Shown one piece after another: positions 27,932 through 36,990 of a stretch of DNA of 64,000 nucleotides. Origin of the DNA: Chryseobacterium ginsenosidimutans (GTDB lineage Bacteria; Bacteroidota; Bacteroidia; Flavobacteriales; Weeksellaceae); NCBI RefSeq assembly GCF_024807225.1, contig NZ_JANUCO010000001.1:1612001-1676000 (forward strand), written 5' to 3'. Below the pieces are notes generated by a model, which was given only the letters and a program-made list of their open reading frames with translations, made no database searches and had not been told where the DNA came from. How positions within the stretch are numbered: the stretch's first letter is position 1; the number at the start of each line of letters is the position of its first letter. The position numbers were made by a program, and so were the translations under genes.

Positions 27932-27939
27932 CAAAGATA
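27932..27939 (-). promoter_or_regulatory. Promoter -7 element of tyrS
   Basis: TATCTTTG on the minus strand, 26 nt before the ATG. Confidence 0.55.
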
Positions 27940-27994
27940 ATAAATTCAGGGTTATAAAGGTGGGAAGCAGAAAAGGGAAATGTGCGAATATTTT

Positions 27995-28134
27995 CAGGAG
28001 CTTTGATTACATCGAAAAGCTGTTTTGTTTTTTTTATTTGAAGCTTTTTCCCGCTTTCTGCTGTATCTTTTTGGTTACGGTCTCCGCTTCGCTCCGTCCG
28101 CAACCAAAAAGGATGTCGCGACAATCGGGGCTAG
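27995..28134. repeat. Dispersed palindromic repeat family A, copy 3
   Basis: Shares its 5' part (CTTTGATTACATCGAAAAG, GAAGCTTTTTCCCGC) and 3' end (CAATCGGGGCTAG) with copy 2. The central hairpin is different again (CTTTTTGGTT... paired with ...AACCAAAAAG), so arms vary but stay complementary. Confidence 0.8.
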
Positions 28135-28167
28135 GAACTTGCGACTGATAACATATACTATAAAACT

Positions 28168-28200
28168 AAACCTTCAAGGTTTTTAAAACCTTGAAGGTTT
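28168..28200. repeat. 16 bp inverted repeat
   Basis: AAACCTTCAAGGTTTT and AAAACCTTGAAGGTTT with a one-base centre, between family A copy 3 and the sigma factor promoter. It has no long T tail beyond the arm. Confidence 0.7.
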
Positions 28201-28225
28201 GATGAAAATAAAGCCAATTCACATA

Positions 28226-28256
28226 TTGTTCTTTTCTACAAAATCAATTATATTTG
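28226..28256 (+). promoter_or_regulatory. Promoter of the sigma factor gene
   Basis: TTG (28226-28228), 20 bp, TATATTTG (28249-28256). The ATG at 28263 is 6 nt further, which selects it over the upstream TTG start and implies a very short or absent leader. Confidence 0.75.
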
Positions 28257-28262
28257 TTACTA

Positions 28263-28832
28263 ATGAACGACGAACAATTATTCCTGCTCATCAGCAACGC
28301 AAAAATAAAAGACCAGAAAGCGCAGACCAAGCTCATCAACATTTTTTGGGTTGATGTTTTTTCTTTTGTGATGAAAAAAGTGAGGGATGAAAACGATGCA
28401 GACGAAATCACGGTAAATGTTTTCTCAAAAGTTTTGTCGAAATTGGATATGTACGACCCGCATTTCCAGTTTAAAACATGGGTTTTAACGATTGCTCAAA
28501 ATACAATCATCGATTTTTGGAGGAAAAAAGCAAGGGAAAATCAAGATCCGACGGAAAATTTAGATGAGGTAAAAAATCAGTACGCAAAATCTCCTGAAGA
28601 ACTAATGATTTCCGATGAAGAACAGAAGAAAATCATTAAAACAATTGAATCTTTGGATGCCAATTATCAGGATATTATTAAATTAAGATTTTTCGAGGAA
28701 AAAAGTATTAAAGAAATCGCTGAAGAACTGGGAATTTCCGTTGCCAACACCAAAGTTCGTGTGATGCGCGCCAAAAAAGTTCTAGCGGAACTGTTGAAAA
28801 ATAATGACTTTGATGATATTGATTATAAATAA
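28263..28832 (+). CDS. Sigma-70 family RNA polymerase sigma factor (ECF-like)
   Basis: The 189-residue protein has region 2 (about residues 15-85, with DADEITVNVFSKVLSKL and FKTWVLTIAQNTIIDFWRKK) and region 4 (about 120-180, with LDANYQDIIKLRFFEEKSIKEIAEELG and VANTKVRVMRAKKVL). No region 1 or 3. It redirects RNA polymerase to a specific promoter set. No anti-sigma gene is adjacent, unlike FecI-type pairs, so its control is unclear. Its 3' end overlaps the remnant of an IS-disrupted gene on the other strand. Confidence 0.9.
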   Translation: MNDEQLFLLISNAKIKDQKAQTKLINIFWVDVFSFVMKKVRDENDADEITVNVFSKVLSKLDMYDPHFQFKTWVLTIAQNTIIDFWRKKARENQDPTENLDEVKNQYAKSPEELMISDEEQKKIIKTIESLDANYQDIIKLRFFEEKSIKEIAEELGISVANTKVRVMRAKKVLAELLKNNDFDDIDYK

Positions 28833-29155
28833 AAATCAACTTTTGTCTTAGGGAAAGTAAGAATTTTCCTTGATTTTTCCATATGCCTGTTTTGTAGATT
28901 AATTTTCACTCCTTTTTTTATAAAACTTTCACTTTCATCTTTACCGTTTTCAGGATCGTTAGTATTTTCAACTTCTTTTGTATAAAGAATTTGTCCCGTG
29001 GATAGATTAAAATCTATCGTTTTCCAAAACTCAAATACTTTTCCGGATTCTGAAATATGTCCGATAAGCTCAAAATGACCGTTTTGAAATCTATATTTAT
29101 CAGTATTTCCCCATCTCCAATTACTTCCTCCGTAATCTTGAATAATTAAAATATA

Positions 29156-30046
29156 GTTAAATCAGAATAAAATGTCACAAATCTGCGTAAATAAAAAGCT
29201 CTTCTGGTGTATATCCGAATTTTCTTCTTATGCTTTTTGCTTGTGCCCACTTTTTTTCAATTGGATTTAGGTCTGGACTGTAAGGCGGAAGAAATAGCAA
29301 AATATGACTTTGTTCTTGAACCTTCAATAGAGCATCTTCTCTTTTGTGAAAAGTAGCATTATCCAGCACAATAACTGAATTAGGAGCAATAGAAGGTAAC
29401 AATTCTTGCGTAAGCCAGGCGAAGAATACATCAGCATCTATATTACAATTGAATAAGCAAACATTGAATAGTTTGAAGTCCGTTATTGCTCCGATAGCAT
29501 TTACCCTTCCTCTGGCATGCCAATCTTTACTTGCATAACATTTTTCTCCTTTTTGACTGTAACCATTTTCTCTTGGCATATCTAATGCAAAGCCACTTTC
29601 ATCCAGATAAATAATAGATCGTTTTTCTATAAACTCGTATCGGAATAATTTTAATTGAAAGATAAGCCTAGAGAGTTGATCAGTTTTTGGATGGAATAGC
29701 GTTTTTTTTATTACTTATTCCCAAACGCTTTAAAGCATAGAATATCGTGCTTTGACCTACTCCAAATTTCTTGGCTCGTTCATATTGGTAATGGTCAGGG
29801 TTTTCTACAACATCTTGTCGTAAAGCTTCGACATCAACTTTTGTTGATGGTTTGTTGCGTTTTATTTTGGGCTCTATACAATTATTCCATCTGAAAAGTG
29901 TTCTTATTGGAACGCCAAATCGTTCACTGGCTTCTTGATAAGTAAGATTGTCTTGATCTTTAATCTTAAATAATTGCTTGCGAAAATCTATTGAATAGCA
30001 CATGCTCAAAGATATAAAATATTATGACAAATTATAATGATTTAAC
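29156..30046 (-). mobile_element. IS630-family insertion sequence, 891 bp
   Basis: Terminal inverted repeats begin GTTAAATCA on both ends and continue with matching ATAA and TGTCA blocks over about 23 bp. TA at 29154-29155 and 30047-30048 is the target duplication typical of IS630/Tc1 elements. The element contains one transposase gene and is inserted in a secreted-protein gene. Confidence 0.9.
29175..30009 (-). CDS. IS630-family transposase in two frames
   Basis: The N-terminal frame (30009-29680) has two helix-turn-helix parts (LTYQEASERFGVPIRTLFRW and KKFGVGQSTIFYALKRLGIS). The C-terminal frame reads through YLDESGF, VLDNATFHKR and LPPYSPDLNPIEKKW, the DDE catalytic motifs of IS630. The frames meet at a run of eight As (plus-strand Ts 29702-29709). 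Seven As, or a +1/-2 shift there, would give one continuous protein. IS630 elements often use slippage on such A runs, so this may be programmed, or a plain indel. Confidence 0.88.
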
Positions 30047-30420
30047 TATACCATTTTTAATGGTTGTACTTTGATAAGGATCGCCCATTACTCCTCCTTC
30101 ATCACTTCGATAAATTGCATTTCTGGATTTTTCTAAAACCGTCCATTTATTATTAACTTTTTTCAAAATCTGAATTTCGCGAATATCCCCAGAATCTTTG
30201 CCAGTCGGAATATTATAAATAATTACTTTTTCAGGAACTTTATCGCCATCTAAATCACCTTCAACCATTTCATTAACATTTGAACCTTTCGGTTGAAATT
30301 CTTTTTGAGCAAAACAAAATATACTGAAAATAAGAGCTAAAAAACAAAATGTAGTCTTCATGAAAAAATATTGATCCTTAAAATTACGAAATTATCTGTT
30401 TCATCAATGCCTGTCTTTGA

Positions 30421-30449
30421 TTGTTTCGATAAAAAATTCACTAACTTTG
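30421..30449 (+). promoter_or_regulatory. Promoter of lipA
   Basis: TTG (30421-30423), 18 bp, TAACTTTG (30442-30449), ending 20 nt before the lipA ATG. Confidence 0.75.
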
Positions 30450-30469
30450 AACCTCAATTTGAGAAATAA

Positions 30470-31345
30470 ATGGAGAATTTAGTTCAAGATACAACCGTTC
30501 AAAAACCAAAATGGATTCGTGTAAAACTTCCTACAGGTAAAAATTACAGAGAATTAAGGACTTTGGTTGATAAATATAAATTAAATACGATTTGCCAAAG
30601 CGGAAGCTGCCCAAACATGGGAGAATGTTGGGGAGAAGGTACAGCCACTTTCATGATTCTTGGGAATATCTGTACGAGAAGCTGTGGATTTTGTGGTGTA
30701 AAAACCGGAAAACCGCTTGACGTAAACTGGGATGAACCTGAAAAAGTAGCCCGTTCGATCAAATTAATGAAAATCAAACACGCCGTTTTAACTTCGGTTG
30801 ACCGTGATGATTTGAAAGATATGGGTTCAATTCTTTGGGGTGAAACAGTGAATGCTGTAAGAAGAATTTCTCCGGGAACAACCATGGAAACTTTGATTCC
30901 TGATTTCCAAGGACTGACAAAACACCTTGACAGAATGGTAGATGTTGCACCGGAAGTGATCTCTCACAACATGGAAACGGTAAAACGTCTGACAAGAGAA
31001 GTGAGAATTCAGGCAAAATACGAAAGAAGTCTTGAGGTATTAAGATATTTAAAAGAAGCAGGGCAAAATCGTACAAAAACCGGATTAATGCTTGGTTTGG
31101 GAGAAGAAAAGCATGAAGTTTTTCAGACGATTGAAGACATCAGAAATGCCAATGTAGATGTTATTACAATGGGGCAGTATTTGCAGCCGACGAAAAAACA
31201 TTTACCCGTAAAAAAATTCATTACACCGGAAGAGTTTGATGAATTCGGGGATTTTGCAAGAAGTTTAGGCTTCAGACATGTTGAAAGTTCGCCTTTGGTG
31301 AGAAGTTTCTTACCACGCAGAAAAACATATTCATTAAAAATATAA
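30470..31345 (+). CDS. lipA: Lipoyl synthase
   Basis: The 291-residue radical SAM enzyme inserts two sulfurs into octanoyl-protein to make lipoate for pyruvate and 2-oxoglutarate dehydrogenases and the glycine cleavage system. Both iron-sulfur sites are present: the auxiliary cluster cysteines in CQSGSCPNMGECW (about residues 41-53) and the radical SAM CTRSCGFCG (about 67-75). RSFLPRRKTYS near the end carries the conserved Ser of the auxiliary cluster. lipB is not adjacent. Confidence 0.96.
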   Translation: MENLVQDTTVQKPKWIRVKLPTGKNYRELRTLVDKYKLNTICQSGSCPNMGECWGEGTATFMILGNICTRSCGFCGVKTGKPLDVNWDEPEKVARSIKLMKIKHAVLTSVDRDDLKDMGSILWGETVNAVRRISPGTTMETLIPDFQGLTKHLDRMVDVAPEVISHNMETVKRLTREVRIQAKYERSLEVLRYLKEAGQNRTKTGLMLGLGEEKHEVFQTIEDIRNANVDVITMGQYLQPTKKHLPVKKFITPEEFDEFGDFARSLGFRHVESSPLVRSFLPRRKTYSLKI

Positions 31346-31377
31346 ATCGCTTCAATTTTTGGAGCGATTTTTTTTTA
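31343..31377 (+). terminator. Terminator overlapping the lipA stop
   Basis: AAATCGCTT / GGAGCGATTT stem (with one wobble) and a nine-T tail. Confidence 0.8.
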
Positions 31378-31441
31378 TTGTCATTGCGAGGAGTGAAGCT
31401 AGCCTGTGCTGAGTTTGTCGAAGTAAAGCATAGGCGTTTGG

Positions 31442-31521
31442 TTGTCATTCCGTAGGAATCTAAGCAGTGATTTTAAAATTTTATCTCTAATAAATTCGCT
31501 TAGATTCCTACGGAATGACAA
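31442..31521. repeat. Dispersed palindromic repeat family B, copy 1
   Basis: The arms TTGTCATTCCGTAGGAATCT and AGATTCCTACGGAATGACAA pair across about 35 bp. Copies 2 and 3 are at 45203 and 60739. Both arms contain the 12 bp target predicted for the IS110 element at 45269. Just before it (31380-31435) is TTGCGAGGAG...TTGTCGAAG, also seen before copy 2. Confidence 0.88.
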
Positions 31522-31589
31522 ACTTTGTGTGTTGTATAAAAAGCTTTAGTAAAAAGTGAGATTAATTAAAAAAAAGCACAAAAATCTTT

Positions 31590-31617
31590 GTACATCTGTG
31601 AAATCAGTGGGAGAAAA
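31590..31617. repeat. Fragment of the tandem repeat unit found at 1584-2264
   Basis: CATCTGTGAAATCAGTGGGA matches the 3' arm of the hairpin in the purA-downstream array. Confidence 0.6.
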
Positions 31618-31620
31618 TAA

Positions 31621-32472
31621 TTATTCCACCTTACTCAAATGTTTTTTCTTAAATGCAGAAGGAGTTTCACCAATGTATTTTTTAAATAATTTATTAAAAT
31701 AAGAAAGGCTTTCAAAACCCACCTGAAAACACACATCTGTTATGCAGGAATTTTGCAGAAGCAACAATTTCGCCTGATTAATTCTGTAATTATTCACAAA
31801 ATCGGTGAACGTCATATTCGTTTGTTTTTTGAAGTAGCGACAAAAAGCGGGAGTGCTTAAACTCACATTTTCAGCGATAATATTTACATTCGGATTTTTA
31901 TCATAATTCTCGTGAATGTAGTCGTAGATGGTTCCCATTCGGATTTTGTCATTCAGAAACCATTTAATTCGGGTATCTTCATCATTCAATTCTTTCACTT
32001 CATTTGAATTAGCGAGAATCTGTAAAATTTCGATCAAACCGATAAAAGATGCGAAGGATTTTTCATTTTTTATCTGATGAAGTTTTTCGACCACTATTTT
32101 CTTCGTTTCTCCCGAAAATGATAAACCAAGGTAAGAACGATCCAGCAATTTTTTAATATCATCAAATTCAGGAATCGGAAAAATAAGTTCGTGGAGAAAA
32201 TTTTCACGCATTTGAAGCACCAATTGCTTGCATTCTGTCTGAATCCGATAATCAAAATTAAGATGCGGAACATTTGCACCAATCAACAACAGATCACTTT
32301 CCTTAAAATCAGAAATGTTTTTTCCGACATGGCGGATTCCGTTTGAAGCTTCTACGTAAACGAGCTCTATTTCAGGGTGATAATGCCAAAAAAAACAATT
32401 TTTCAGAGAGGGAGAAAACAGCTTGAAAGATTTACCTTCTTCAAACTCAATGATTTCTTTCTGGATTTTCAT
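31621..32472 (-). CDS. AraC family transcriptional regulator
   Basis: The 283-residue protein has an N-terminal cupin-like sensor (HYHPEIELVYVEASNG at about residues 29-44) and a C-terminal AraC helix-turn-helix pair (about 185-280), with NVSLSTPAFCRYFKKQTNMTF and ITDVCFQVGFESLSYFNKLFKKYIGETPS. It is divergent from an MFS transporter gene and probably controls it. The effector is unknown. Confidence 0.92.
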   Translation of the reverse strand: MKIQKEIIEFEEGKSFKLFSPSLKNCFFWHYHPEIELVYVEASNGIRHVGKNISDFKESDLLLIGANVPHLNFDYRIQTECKQLVLQMRENFLHELIFPIPEFDDIKKLLDRSYLGLSFSGETKKIVVEKLHQIKNEKSFASFIGLIEILQILANSNEVKELNDEDTRIKWFLNDKIRMGTIYDYIHENYDKNPNVNIIAENVSLSTPAFCRYFKKQTNMTFTDFVNNYRINQAKLLLLQNSCITDVCFQVGFESLSYFNKLFKKYIGETPSAFKKKHLSKVE

Positions 32473-32529
32473 TATGTTCTCATTTGATTAATAATTAATT
32501 TAAATTTAATTAAAAAGGTTAATACAGAG

Positions 32530-32537
32530 CAAATTTA
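32530..32537 (-). promoter_or_regulatory. Promoter -7 element of the AraC gene
   Basis: Minus-strand TAAATTTG, 57 nt before the ATG, in the divergent control region shared with the MFS gene. Confidence 0.5.
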
Positions 32538-32639
32538 TATCATTTCTGTTAAAGTATAAATGATTATTTCTATCGAATTTTGCACTTTCAAAAGATGGAA
32601 TTAATTATTCCTTCTAAAAATAAACAAAAGGAACTAAAA

Positions 32640-33830
32640 ATGAAGATAGATAAAAGAATTATCCCTTTGGCAATAGGCGGTTTGGGAATCGGGACTACCG
32701 AATTTACGATTATGGGATTGCTTCCGGATGTGGCAAGAAGTCTGCAGATCAGTATTCCTGAAGCGGGACATTTAATTTCTGCCTATGCTTTTGGAGTTGT
32801 GGTCGGAGCGCCGCTTTTAATAGGATATTCTGTGAAATTTCCTCCTAAAAAGGTTTTGATGGCGTTGATGGTGATTTTTACATTATTCAATGCGTTGTCT
32901 GCTATTGCACCGGGTTATAACACCATGTTGGTTATCCGTTTTCTGTCAGGACTTCCTCATGGAGCATTTTTTGGAGTGGGAACGGTGGTTGCGACCAGAA
33001 TGGCGGCAAAAGGGAAGGAGGCATTTTATATTTCATTAATGTTTACGGGACTTACCGTTGCCAATCTTGCGATGGTTCCTTTGGTAACATACATTGGGCA
33101 CGCTTTCCATTGGAGATGGTATTTTGCGATTGTTGCAGTGATTGGGTTGGTTGCTTTGGCTTTTATAAAATTTTGGCTTCCTGCTTTAGAAACGAATCCG
33201 GACACGCATTTTATGGAAGAACTGAAATTTCTGAAGAAAAAACAGGCGTGGTTGGTTTTGATGATTACGGCGATTGGTTTTGGCGGACTTTTCACTTGGT
33301 TTAGTTATATAACTCCTTTGATGACTGTTATTTCAGGGATAAAAGAAAGTCAGATGGCTTACGTGATGATTCTCGCAGGAGCCGGAATGGTGGTAGGAAA
33401 TCTTGTTGGAGGATATTTGTCGGACAGATTGAGTCCTGAAAAAACGTGTGTTTTACTCTTATTTTTAATGATGTTTTCTTTGGGAGGTGTATTTTTCCTT
33501 TCAGAATATCAGAATGTATCATTGGTTTTAACATTTATTTGTGGAGCATTATCAATGTCTGTGGCGGCGCCGATTAATATTATGATGATGAAAGCAGCAC
33601 CGAAAAGTGAAATGATGGCTGCAGCATTTATGCAGGCGGCTTTCAACTGTGCCAATGCAATGGGAGCATTTTTGGGCGGAATTCCTTTGGAAAAAGGATA
33701 TTCTTTCAATTATCCTTCGTTGGTAGGTGTTTTTATGACCCTTATCGGGTTGATTATTGCTTTCAGATATAAACAATTATACAGTTCTCAAGTACCGAAT
33801 AAAGAAGAAATTAATAATGCTATTTCTTGA
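32640..33830 (+). CDS. MFS transporter
   Basis: The 396-residue, about 12-helix protein resembles the AraJ/YdhP-type drug-efflux branch of the major facilitator superfamily: GIGTTEFTIMGLLPDVA at the N-terminus, RFLSGLPHGAFFGVG (about residues 100-114, motif C-like) and DRLSPEK in the central loop. It exports an unidentified compound by proton antiport. I chose the ATG at 32640, preceded by AAAAGGAAC, over upstream in-frame starts because MKIDKRIIPLAIGG begins directly before the first helix. It is divergent from the AraC gene. Confidence 0.88.
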   Translation: MKIDKRIIPLAIGGLGIGTTEFTIMGLLPDVARSLQISIPEAGHLISAYAFGVVVGAPLLIGYSVKFPPKKVLMALMVIFTLFNALSAIAPGYNTMLVIRFLSGLPHGAFFGVGTVVATRMAAKGKEAFYISLMFTGLTVANLAMVPLVTYIGHAFHWRWYFAIVAVIGLVALAFIKFWLPALETNPDTHFMEELKFLKKKQAWLVLMITAIGFGGLFTWFSYITPLMTVISGIKESQMAYVMILAGAGMVVGNLVGGYLSDRLSPEKTCVLLLFLMMFSLGGVFFLSEYQNVSLVLTFICGALSMSVAAPINIMMMKAAPKSEMMAAAFMQAAFNCANAMGAFLGGIPLEKGYSFNYPSLVGVFMTLIGLIIAFRYKQLYSSQVPNKEEINNAIS

Positions 33831-33843
33831 TTAATAAAAATAA

Positions 33844-33875
33844 ATAGGCTGTTTCAAACGAGGCAGCCTGTTTTT
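33844..33875 (+). terminator. Terminator after the MFS gene
   Basis: AGGCTGTTTC / GAGGCAGCCT imperfect stem with a T tail. Confidence 0.7.
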
Positions 33876-33886
33876 CTTAATTATTT

Positions 33887-33916
33887 AAAATAAAAAAGAC
33901 TGCCATAAGACAGTCC
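33887..33916 (-). terminator. Terminator of the SpoIIAA-like gene
   Basis: On the minus strand GGACTGTC / GGCAGTC stem followed by six Ts. Confidence 0.75.
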
Positions 33917-33940
33917 TCAGTTGTTTTTATAATAAGCTGA

Positions 33941-34322
33941 TTACGCTTCTACTTCATTACCGTTTTTGCACCAATAGAGAGCATTGTAAAGATTTTCTTT
34001 TGGAAAAGATTTAAATTCTCCCGGCATTAAAACGCTAAAAATATCTGTGAAATTCTGAACTCCTTCTTTGTCTGTGACAATGGCGGTTTCTGTTCCAATT
34101 GGTTAAATTTTTTAATCCCAAAAGCGCATCCTGAAACCATGCCCCAATTGTAAAATTATCAAGATCAGTATCCAGATACAATAAGTAATTCAGTTCATTG
34201 TACTGATCTACTTTTGATTTTACGTGTGGAACAACAAGGTTTTCAAAATCTTCTTTCGTCACTTCGCCCGTTGCATTGAAAGCCACAACATTCTCCGGAG
34301 CATCTGGAATAATCGTTATCAT
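33941..34322 (-). CDS. SpoIIAA-like (STAS-fold) protein, reading frame broken by one base
   Basis: The N-terminal frame starts at 34322 with MITIIPDAPENVVAFNATGEVTKEDFENLV. It resembles SpoIIAA-like proteins, small soluble STAS-fold proteins of about 120-130 residues. Removing one base from the plus-strand TTT at 34087-34089 changes NWNRNRHCHR to NWNRTAIVTD and leads to a natural end (LYWCKNGNEVEA) at 33941, about 126 residues. Function is unknown; the fold often binds lipophilic ligands. Confidence 0.78.
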
Positions 34323-34435
34323 ATCATTATTTTTAATTTGGTTTGGTTTTAGGATGAAAACAAAAATTAAACCATTATTTAATTTTTTATGAATGGAAAG
34401 GCGTAATTATTGATTATTTACAGAAAAATTATCCT

Positions 34436-35641
34436 ATGAATCTTAAATCTAACGAACCTTTTTGGCTTTTAAAAAACGGATTGATTGCTTCATATCCTTC
34501 TTTAAAATCAAACGAAGAATGTGATGTTTTAGTGATCGGAGGCGGAATTACCGGAAGCTTAATTGCCCATCAAATGGTAACGGAAGGCTACAAAACGATT
34601 CTTATCGATAAACGTGAAATCTGTAACGGAAGTACTTCGGCGACAACTTCAATGCTTCAATACGAAATCGATGTTCCTCTTTTTGAATTGATTGAACAAA
34701 TTGGCGAAAAAGGAGCGGTGGAAAGCTATAAAGCATGTTCGGATTCTATTGATACGATTGAAAAACTTTCAAAAGAAATTAAATCAACTTCAGGTTTTAA
34801 AAGAAAAAAATCACTGTATTATGCTTCGAAAAAGAAAGATGTTGAATGGTTAAAAAAAGAATATAAAGCGAGAAAAGATGCTGGTTTTGATGTTAAATGG
34901 CTTGAATCGAAAGATATTTTAAAGCAATTTGGTTTTGAAAATACGTTTGGCGGAATTTTGTCTAAACAAGGCGCAAGTATCGATGCATTCAAGTTTTCTC
35001 ATGAATTATTTAAATTAAATGAAAAAGAAGGTTTGCAAATTTTCGATAAAACGGAAATGACAAAAGTTGAATATTTTAAGGGATATAACTTGGTTACAGT
35101 TGATTCCGGATTTGAGATTAAGGCTAAAAAAATAATTTACTGTATCGGATACGAAAGTAAAAACCTCATCAAAGAAAATTTTGTCAATTTAAAAAGTACC
35201 TACGCAATCGTCTCTGAAATCGATCACGATAAATTCAAAAACATCACCAACACATTGGTCTGGAACACCGATGAACCTTACATGTACATGCGTACAACCG
35301 ATGACGGAAGGCTTTTAATCGGTGGTGGCGACGAAGATTTCTATGATGCCGAAAAACGGGATAATCTTCTTGATAAAAAAGAAAAAGAAATTTTAAAAAC
35401 CTTAAAAAAAATAAAACCCGACTATCATTTCTACACAGATTTTGTCTGGGCAGGAACTTTCGGGGAAACAAAAGATGGACTTCCTTACATCGGCGATCAT
35501 AAAAATTTTAAGAATTCTTACTTTGTTCTTGGCTTCGGAGGAAACGGAATTACATTTTCCGTTACAGGAATGGAAATGGCATCCCAATTTATGAAAGGTA
35601 AAAAACATCTTCTTTCAAGATATTTTAAGTTTGGAAGATAG
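34436..35641 (+). CDS. FAD-dependent oxidoreductase (DAO family)
   Basis: The 401-residue protein has an N-terminal FAD-binding Rossmann motif, CDVLVIGGGITGSLIAHQ (about residues 28-45), a Glu/Asp-ended second strand (ILIDKREI), STSATTSMLQYE, and the C-terminal LPYIGDHKNFKNSYFVLGFGGNGIT. Such enzymes oxidise amines or amino acids. No partner gene is adjacent and the substrate cannot be read from the sequence. Confidence 0.88.
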   Translation: MNLKSNEPFWLLKNGLIASYPSLKSNEECDVLVIGGGITGSLIAHQMVTEGYKTILIDKREICNGSTSATTSMLQYEIDVPLFELIEQIGEKGAVESYKACSDSIDTIEKLSKEIKSTSGFKRKKSLYYASKKKDVEWLKKEYKARKDAGFDVKWLESKDILKQFGFENTFGGILSKQGASIDAFKFSHELFKLNEKEGLQIFDKTEMTKVEYFKGYNLVTVDSGFEIKAKKIIYCIGYESKNLIKENFVNLKSTYAIVSEIDHDKFKNITNTLVWNTDEPYMYMRTTDDGRLLIGGGDEDFYDAEKRDNLLDKKEKEILKTLKKIKPDYHFYTDFVWAGTFGETKDGLPYIGDHKNFKNSYFVLGFGGNGITFSVTGMEMASQFMKGKKHLLSRYFKFGR

Positions 35642-35651
35642 ATTAAAAGAG

Positions 35652-35683
35652 AAAGCGGCATTTCCCAATGGAAATGCCGCTTT
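35652..35683. terminator. Terminator after the FAD oxidoreductase gene
   Basis: Perfect 14 bp stem AAAGCGGCATTTCC / GGAAATGCCGCTTT with a CAAT loop. Confidence 0.75.
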
Positions 35684-35787
35684 ACAACTATAAAAATTCA
35701 TGGTTATAGTTTTTAATCACATCACGTTTTAGATATAAAAAATTGGTGACTTCAAAATTTTCGGTTACCAATAAAATTTCTAACAAT

Positions 35788-36973
35788 TTATAGGCTGTAT
35801 CCGTTTTTCTTAGCCAGTTCATGAACCGATTTTTCAATTGCTTTTCCAAGATCATCAGAATCTGAACTTCCGCGTTTTTTCATTTCTGCATCGATGAAAT
35901 CTTGTCTTTTTTTCGACAATTCTTCAATTTCTTTCTGAATTTTATCTCGATCAGCAGACTTTTGAGTGACAATTTTCTGAATTTCCGTTTTGCTTTTTCC
36001 CTTTAATTCAGAAGGCAATTCCTCTTGTCTAATGGTTGAAATATAGCCTTGATCTTTCTCTGCTTTATCCACCAAATCCCAATGATCGTTTTTGTAAGCA
36101 TTCTTTTTCGACTTTGCCACCGTTCTTTCCACAGCATTGGAAGCCGATTGTACTTCTGCGTTTTCATCTTGGGCAATTTGTTTGCTTTTATATTCAGAAC
36201 CACGAGTTTCCGTAGTAAATGTAGGTGTCATTCAGCTTTGCATTACATTCGGAAATTCTCACGTCATAAGGCGTTTCAATGTAAATTACTTTTCTGTCGC
36301 TGTCGATATTGAAGTATTTTCCGTCTCCCAACGAAGCTCCGTTTTGCCAGAAAGTTTGAATTCCTTCATTTCTGTCACCACAGAAAATGGTATTGGTATA
36401 AATATTCTTCTTTTTTGCACCTGAAATCACTTCTTGATACTTGATTTTTCCCTGATCAAAAGATTCATTTCCTGCGATATAAATCAGTTTCATACTTTTA
36501 TCATTTCCATCCCAATTTAGATTCATGGAAGCATCACGAATTACCGCACCGCAATATTCACTTCCGCCGTTGGTTCTCAAAGCAAACAATTTTTCTGAAA
36601 TTAAATCTAAATCCTGAGTCAATGGAGCAACCTGTCGGATGTAATTTTCATCTTTCAGTCCGTCATTTCCGTATTCGTACAAAGCAATTTCTACTTGTGG
36701 CGCTTTTCCGTTATATTTTAAGGTAGTCAGCGTATTCACAATGTTCCAAAGTCTGGATTTTGCCTGATCGATCAGTCCATCCATACTGTTGGAAGTGTCC
36801 AGAAGCAACGCAACTTGAATTTTATTTTCTTTCAAAATATCATCAGAAGGCTTTGTCTGAACAATAATTTGAGGTTCTTTTTTATCCGTGGCTTTAGCTC
36901 CACAGCTTAGATTAGGTACATTGGGACTTAAAAAAGCTGCGCCCAATACGAGTGTTAAAATTTTTGTAGTCAT
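35788..36973 (-). CDS. Secreted von Willebrand factor A domain protein, reading frame broken by one base
   Basis: The N-terminal frame (36973-36194) has a signal peptide and possible lipobox (LSCGAKATDKKEP) and a vWA domain with the metal-binding MIDAS motif LLDTSNSM (about residues 56-63). The C-terminal frame (36231-35788) is a charged, helical region rich in Lys/Glu (KSKTEIQKIVTQKSADRDK). Deleting one base of the plus-strand TTT at 36207-36209 joins them as YIYYGTRGSEYKSK, giving about 394 residues. It lies 17 bp after the MuiA/DUF4139 gene on the same strand, so both probably share the LytTR-controlled promoter. A role in envelope protein interactions is inferred. Confidence 0.82.
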
Positions 36974-36990
36974 TGTAGTATTTTTTTTAG

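Larger units (their letters stand above)
28823..30361 (-). pseudogene. Secreted hypothetical protein gene disrupted by an IS630 element
   Basis: The 5' part (30361 down to about 30047) encodes a signal peptide (MKTTFCFLALIFSIFCFAQ) and EGDLDGDKVPEKVIIYN, like other secreted repair-free VCBS-type proteins of Bacteroidota. The 3' part (29153 down to 28823) is an open frame continuing with IIQDYGGSNWRWGNTDKYRF and ending at a TAA at 28823-28825. The two parts are clearly one gene interrupted at a TA dinucleotide. Simple removal of the element and one TA leaves the two halves in different frames, so an additional small indel exists or the exact junction is not understood. The product is unknown and probably lost. 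Confidence 0.8.

Noticed and set aside
29680..30009. Two independent genes in the IS630 element
   Set aside because: The second frame lacks its own start near the junction and the two frames encode consecutive parts of one transposase.
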